Shown piece after piece: positions 41,442 to 45,235 of a stretch of 45,235 nucleotides of DNA. Both the position numbers and the translations under genes were made by a program. How positions within the stretch are numbered: position 1 is the stretch's first letter; each line of letters starts with the position of its first letter. The DNA lies in assembly GCF_020731285.1 (NCBI RefSeq), contig NZ_JAJFOW010000049.1, forward strand, positions 1-45,235, written 5' to 3'. Origin of the DNA: Cohnella baijiui. Lineage in GTDB: Bacteria > Bacillota > Bacilli > Paenibacillales > Paenibacillaceae. Below the pieces are notes generated by a model that was given only the letters and a program-made list of their open reading frames with translations, searched no databases and was not told where the DNA came from.

Positions 41442-41470
41442 ATTATAACACAGCATCCCGCGCCATTAAA
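41442..41470 (-). promoter_or_regulatory. putative promoter of the YvcD-like gene
   Basis: Minus strand TTTAAT (41465-41470), 17-base spacer, TATAAT (41442-41447). Confidence 0.5.
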
Positions 41471-41524
41471 CCGCGTAATGATGGGAGAGTCTCCTGCCTT
41501 CGCGCCCGCTAGCCCCGGAGCGAA

Positions 41525-41572
41525 AGAAAAGGATCGCCCGCGTCCGCTGCCGCGGAAGGGGAGATCCTTTCT
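41525..41572 (-). terminator. terminator of prs
   Basis: AAAGGATC and GATCCTTT arms with an inner CCGCGG-containing stem; on the minus strand followed by TCTTTC. It lies 33 bases after the prs stop. Confidence 0.75.
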
Positions 41573-41604
41573 CCGTCTCGTGCTGGATATCGGATATCGG
41601 GGCG

Positions 41605-42555
41605 TTAGACGCCGGCGGTCTTGAACAGCGTGCTGATCGAGCCGCCTTCCATGATGATCTTCGTCGCTTCGGACAGCATCGGCGCCACGGAGAGCACCTT
41701 GAACCGATCGGATCGGTCGTCCGGCAGCAGGATCGTGTCGGTAACGACGACTTCCCGGATGTTCGGGTGATCGAGCTTCTGCAGGGCGTTGCCGGAGAAC
41801 AGCGGATGCGTCGCGCAGACGAACACGTCGTGGGCGCCGCGCTCCTTCAGCCCTTCGACCACGTTCACGATCGTCGTGCCGGTGTCGATCATGTCCTCGA
41901 TGATGATCGGCGTGTAGCCTTCGACTTCGCCGATGACGTGGGTGATGACCGACTCGTTGTGCGCGGGGCGTTTCTTGATCATGATCGCAAACGGGGAGTC
42001 GAGCTGGTTCGCCAGCTTTTCCGCCGTGGAAGCGCGTCCCGCGTCCGGCGAAACGATGACCGGGTTCGCGATGTTCTTCGCCCGCAGGTAGTCGCTGATC
42101 AGATCGAGCGCCGTGAGGTGGTCGACCGGAATGTTGAAAAAGCCTTGGATGGCGGGGGCATGCAGGTCGATCGTAATGATCCGCGAGGCGCCCACCGTCG
42201 TGAGGACGTCGGCTACCATCTTCGCGGAGATCGGTTCCCGCGGGGCCGCTTTGCGCTCTTGGCGCGCGTAGCCGTAATAGGGAAGCACGATGTTGATCGT
42301 CCGCGCGGAAGCCCGCTTGGCGGCGTCGATCATCACGAGCAATTCTACGAAAAAGTCGTTGATCGGGTGAGACAGGGATTGCACGAGGAACACGTCGCAG
42401 TTACGGATCGTCTCCTCATAGTGAACGTAAACTTCGCCGCTCTTGAAGCGCGAAAGCTTAATCTTGCCGAGCGGCAAACCGAGTTGATCGGCTATCTTCT
42501 CGGCCAACACCGGGTTCGATGATCCGGAAAAAATACGAAGCTTGCTGCTGTACAT
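41605..42555 (-). CDS. prs: ribose-phosphate pyrophosphokinase
   Basis: A 316-residue enzyme making PRPP from ribose 5-phosphate and ATP. Seen: LRIFSGSSNPVLAEKIA, SRFKSGEVYV, LPYYGYARQERK, metal-binding TIDLHAPAIQGFF, VSPDAGRA and the PRPP loop IIIEDMIDTGTT. PRPP is the starting substrate of histidine synthesis, which explains its place beside his genes. ATG at 42555 has GGAGGGG 5 bases upstream. It has its own strong promoter, so it need not follow his regulation. Many Firmicutes have another prs near glmU-spoVG, so this may be a second copy. Confidence 0.96.
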   Translation of the reverse strand: MYSSKLRIFSGSSNPVLAEKIADQLGLPLGKIKLSRFKSGEVYVHYEETIRNCDVFLVQSLSHPINDFFVELLVMIDAAKRASARTINIVLPYYGYARQERKAAPREPISAKMVADVLTTVGASRIITIDLHAPAIQGFFNIPVDHLTALDLISDYLRAKNIANPVIVSPDAGRASTAEKLANQLDSPFAIMIKKRPAHNESVITHVIGEVEGYTPIIIEDMIDTGTTIVNVVEGLKERGAHDVFVCATHPLFSGNALQKLDHPNIREVVVTDTILLPDDRSDRFKVLSVAPMLSEATKIIMEGGSISTLFKTAGV

Positions 42556-42611
42556 GTGCCCCTCCAAAGGTTCGGTCGAGTAAGGCGAACCGCGAATCTA
42601 TCTTCCCTATT

Positions 42612-42640
42612 ATTATACATGAGATCCTATCGTTCGCCAA
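42612..42640 (-). promoter_or_regulatory. promoter of prs
   Basis: Minus strand TTGGCG (42635-42640), 17-base spacer, TATAAT (42612-42617). Confidence 0.75.
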
Positions 42641-42739
42641 AACCGATCTTGCCTTATTCTAGGGCAAACAAAGGCCTCTTTGTTGCGAAAATCCGACATT
42701 TCGCGCCAACGTCTCACAATCTCCCGGCCGAAGCGGCGC

Positions 42740-43399
42740 TTAGTCCTTTTTGACCGGCTTGCGATGGCGGAACTCGAGCTCCTGCAGCACCTCGTCGAAC
42801 GGGATGCCCTGCTGCTTCAGCAGTACCATCAAGTGGAAAATGAGATCCGCCGCCTCGCTGCGCGTCTCGACGTTGTCGTGGTTTTTGGCGCCGATGATGA
42901 CCTCCGCGGTCTCTTCGCCGACTTTTTTGAGAATTTTGTCGAGCCCCTTCTCAAACAGGTACGTCGTATAAGCGCCTTCCGGGCGTTCCGCGTAGCGCTG
43001 GGCGATCGTCGTCTCGAGGCCCGACAGCGCGGCGAACCGGTCCGGCGCGGACCGGCGCTCTTCCGGCAGCTCTCCGTCGGCATCGCGATAAAAGCAAGTG
43101 TAGGCTCCAGTGTGGCAGGCCGCTCCATTTTGCTTGACGAGCGCGAGCAGCGTGTCGCCGTCGCAGTCGTAGCGGAGCGAGACGATCGGCTGCGTGTGGC
43201 CGGAGGTGGCGCCCTTGTGCCACAGCTCCCCGCGGGAGCGGCTCCAAAATACGGTTTCTCCCGTCTCCAGCGTGCGCTGCAGCGATTCGCGGTTCATATA
43301 GGCGAGCATCAGCACGTCCTTGCTGCCCGCATCCTGGACGACGACCGGCACGAGACCGTTCTCGTCCCATTTGATTTGATCGGCTAGCGATGGCGTCAT
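42740..43399 (-). CDS. hisIE: bifunctional phosphoribosyl-AMP cyclohydrolase / phosphoribosyl-ATP pyrophosphatase
   Basis: A 219-residue fusion carrying out steps 2 and 3 of histidine synthesis. HisI domain about 1-110 with MNRESL, TVFWSRSRGELWHKGATSGH and the zinc residues in DCDGD, GAACHTG; HisE domain from about 118 with SGLETTIAQRY, KVGEETAEVIIGAK and EAADLIFHLMVLL. The start overlaps the hisF stop in ATGA, so translation is coupled. It is the last his gene here; prs follows after about 185 bases with its own promoter. Confidence 0.97.
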   Translation of the reverse strand: MTPSLADQIKWDENGLVPVVVQDAGSKDVLMLAYMNRESLQRTLETGETVFWSRSRGELWHKGATSGHTQPIVSLRYDCDGDTLLALVKQNGAACHTGAYTCFYRDADGELPEERRSAPDRFAALSGLETTIAQRYAERPEGAYTTYLFEKGLDKILKKVGEETAEVIIGAKNHDNVETRSEAADLIFHLMVLLKQQGIPFDEVLQELEFRHRKPVKKD

Positions 43400-44154
43400 C
43401 GCACGTTCACCCCTTGTTTCCGAAGCGTTTCTTTGACTTCCCGGATCGCGACTTCCTTATAGTGGAAAATACTGGCCGCGAGTCCCGCGTCCGCCTGCGC
43501 ATCCGCGAACACGTCCGCGAAATGGCCGGCATTGCCCGCGCCGCCGGAGGCGATCACGGGGATGCCTACCCGCTCCGACACCGCGCGCGTGAGCGGGAGG
43601 TCGAAGCCGTCCTTCGTGCCGTCGGCGTCCATGCTCGTGAGCAGAATTTCGCCCGCGCCGCGGCGCGCCGCTTCCCGAGCCCATTCGAGCGCCTTGATAC
43701 CGGTAGGATTGCGGCCGCCGTGGGTGTACACTTCCCACTCGCCCCATTCGGCGTTATATTTCGCGTCGATCGCGACGACGATGCACTGCGCGCCGAACGT
43801 GCGGGAACCGTCCGCGATCAGGTCCGGATTTTTGATGGCCGCGGTGTTGATCCCGATCTTGTCCGCGCCGGCCCGCAGCAGGCGCTTCATATCCTCGACC
43901 GCGGAGATGCCGCCGCCGACGGTGAACGGGATCGTGATCTCGCCGGCGGTCCGGCGGACGACGTCGACCATCGTGGCCCGGCCCTCCACCGAGGCGGAGA
44001 TGTCCAGGAAGACGAGCTCGTCCGCGCCTTCGCGGTCGTAGATCGCCGCAAGCTCGACCGGGTCTCCGGCGTCCCGCAGGTTGACGAAGTTGACGCCCTT
44101 CACGACCCGGCCGTCCTTCACGTCCAGGCATGGAATGATCCGTTTGGCTAGCAT
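43396..44154 (-). CDS. hisF: imidazole glycerol phosphate synthase subunit HisF
   Basis: A 252-residue TIM-barrel cyclase; with the HisH glutaminase it forms imidazole glycerol phosphate and AICAR. Seen: RIIPCLDVKDGRVVKGVNF with catalytic D11, ITIPFTVGGGI, GADKIGINTAA, and SMDADGTKDGFDLPLT with the second aspartate, IPVIASGGAG. ATG at 44154 has AGGGG 9 bases upstream. It lies about 100 bases after hisA and overlaps hisIE. HisH is not in the window. Confidence 0.97.
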   Translation of the reverse strand: MLAKRIIPCLDVKDGRVVKGVNFVNLRDAGDPVELAAIYDREGADELVFLDISASVEGRATMVDVVRRTAGEITIPFTVGGGISAVEDMKRLLRAGADKIGINTAAIKNPDLIADGSRTFGAQCIVVAIDAKYNAEWGEWEVYTHGGRNPTGIKALEWAREAARRGAGEILLTSMDADGTKDGFDLPLTRAVSERVGIPVIASGGAGNAGHFADVFADAQADAGLAASIFHYKEVAIREVKETLRKQGVNVR

Positions 44155-44253
44155 GGGCGTTGGCCCCTCTCTATGGCAGGATGGCGCGCCGGCAGCCAAA
44201 AGGCCGTAGCGCGCCGAATTCGGTTCCGTTTCGTCCGGTACTGTTCCGTCCGC

Positions 44254-44991
44254 TTACGCTTGCGAGTACCGGCGGACCGCATCGGACAGATGAATGCTGC
44301 CCGTATAAAGCGCTTTGCCGACGATCGCTCCGCCGACGCCCGCATCCGCATGCTGCGCCAGGTTTGCCAGGTCCTCCGGCTTGCTGACGCCGCCCGAAGC
44401 GATGACGGTGCGGCCCGACACCTGCGCCAGCCGCACGATCGCTTCGACGTTCGGGCCGCTCATCATGCCGTCCCGGGAGATGTCGGTGAAGATAAACGTC
44501 TCGGCGCCTTCTTGCGCCAGCTCGACCGCGAGATCCTCGGCCTTCACCGCGGACGTCTCCAGCCAGCCGCGCGTGGCGACGTAGCCGTCGCGGGCGTCAA
44601 GGCCGATCGCGACCTTGTTGCCGTGCTTGGCAAGCACCTTGGACACGAACGCGCGATCCTCGATCGCGGCCGTGCCCAGGATGACGCGGGAGACGCCGAG
44701 CCCGAGCAAGCGCTCTACGTCGGCTTCGGTGCGCAGGCCGCCGCCGACCTGCACCGGCACCTGAACCGCGGCCGCGATCCGGCCGATCAGCGCGTCGTTG
44801 ACGGGGTGCCCCGCCTTGGCGCCGTCCAGGTCGACGAGGTGCACCCACTGGCCGCCTTGCGCCTCCCAGTCGCGCGCCGCGGCGACCGGATCTTCGTTGT
44901 ATACCGTTTCCTGGTTATAATCGCCCTGGACCAGACGGACGGCTTTGCCGCCGCGAATGTCGATCGCGGGATAGATAATGAACTTGGACAT
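44254..44991 (-). CDS. hisA: phosphoribosylformimino-AICAR ribotide isomerase HisA
   Basis: A 245-residue TIM-barrel isomerase producing PRFAR for HisF. Seen: FIIYPAIDIRGGKAVRLVQG with D11, WVHLVDLDGAKAG, VPVQVGGGLRT, VILGTAAIEDR, FIFTDISRDGMMSGPN with the second aspartate, and TVIASGGV. ATG at 44991 has GGAGGG 8 bases upstream. Normally hisH lies just upstream; instead there are about 190 unassigned bases and then what looks like an insertion-sequence end. Confidence 0.97.
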   Translation of the reverse strand: MSKFIIYPAIDIRGGKAVRLVQGDYNQETVYNEDPVAAARDWEAQGGQWVHLVDLDGAKAGHPVNDALIGRIAAAVQVPVQVGGGLRTEADVERLLGLGVSRVILGTAAIEDRAFVSKVLAKHGNKVAIGLDARDGYVATRGWLETSAVKAEDLAVELAQEGAETFIFTDISRDGMMSGPNVEAIVRLAQVSGRTVIASGGVSKPEDLANLAQHADAGVGGAIVGKALYTGSIHLSDAVRRYSQA

Positions 44992-45180
44992 GTCTGGGTC
45001 CCTCCGAATGACGTAAAATGGCTTTCGCGCCCTCGCGCGCGGGAATCGGACAAGGCGCTGATGGCGAGGCGGCTGGTGAGGCGGCGGCTGGGGCGGTCGG
45101 GATTGGCCAGGGCCGTTTAGCGTTCCGCCGTCGTCTTTAACGGCAATAAGTATCGCTACAGCTGTCAGATGGCGTGCGCC
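44992..45180. other. unassigned region upstream of hisA
   Basis: No hisH remnant is recognised in any frame. The hisA frame stays open here but is very Pro/Arg-rich and has no start signal. No good promoter found. Confidence 0.4.
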
Positions 45181-45235
45181 TGTACCTAAGTCAAGAAAGT
45201 GGACACAACTTTTACGCAACCCGCTGCTGGTAATA
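45181..45235 (-). mobile_element. possible end of an insertion sequence (IS3-like), partial
   Basis: TGTACCTAAGTCAAGAAAGT followed by GGACAC at 45181-45206 resembles IS3/IS150-type terminal inverted repeats (TGTAC..., AAGTGGACA). On the minus strand a frame ends YYQQRVA-stop at 45212, about 30 bases inside the end, as the transposase would in such elements. Only 55 bases are visible, so the family and orientation are tentative. Confidence 0.4.

Noticed and set aside
41206..41456. 96-codon frame upstream of the YvcD-like gene
   Set aside because: It begins in a TATAAT promoter word and has unusual composition with no ribosome site.

Overview
The window looks like chromosome from a GC-rich, spore-forming member of the Firmicutes, most likely Paenibacillaceae (Cohnella or Paenibacillus-like). 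The evidence is gene order shared with Bacillus subtilis (his genes, prs, yvcD, trxB, rapZ-yvcK-whiA-crh, clpP, cggR-gap-pgk-tpi-gpm-eno, secG-rnr-smpB-ssrA), AGGAGG-type ribosome binding sites, an Sda-like sporulation checkpoint protein, a CtsR box and a CggR operator. The genus is inferred from style and composition, not proven. Apart from tRNA-Arg, clpP and sda, all genes lie on the minus strand, so the text below follows them from high to low coordinates.

45235-30989: the end of a histidine operon (hisA, hisF, hisIE), with what looks like the end of an insertion sequence just upstream of hisA; prs with its own promoter; a TPR/HTH protein (YvcD-like); trxB; a ROK glucokinase where B. subtilis has the Nudix gene yvcI; rapZ-yvcK-whiA and an HPr/Crh-type protein that keeps His15; a SIMPL-domain protein. 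Plus-strand genes follow: the sda-like gene, clpP under a CtsR box, and tRNA-Arg(CCG).

31046-23542: the glycolytic operon cggR-gap-pgk-tpiA-gpmI-eno, with a well matched CggR operator downstream of the promoter.

22602-6335: an accessory block of about 16-17 kb placed between eno and secG, which are neighbours in many relatives. It holds a YesM/YesN-type two-component system, a solute-binding lipoprotein with two permeases but no ATPase, and three cytoplasmic glycoside hydrolases (GH125, an unassigned clan GH-A enzyme of 1055 residues, GH38), then a separately transcribed sugar-phosphate isomerase-like gene with a cre-like site. I read it as a locus for sensing, importing and dismantling a mannose-containing glycan. 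Its flanks are rich in repeats.

5951-1: secG, rnr with a roughly 310-residue basic low-complexity tail, a lone pyrB of the enteric catalytic-subunit type, smpB, and the 5' end of tmRNA (ssrA).

The most unusual features are the mannoside locus with its unassigned hydrolase, the Crh-like protein with His15, the RNase R tail, the 51-bp tandem array with a compensatory change inside its palindrome, two four-unit clusters of a palindromic repeat, and a dispersed hairpin element of about 105 bp.
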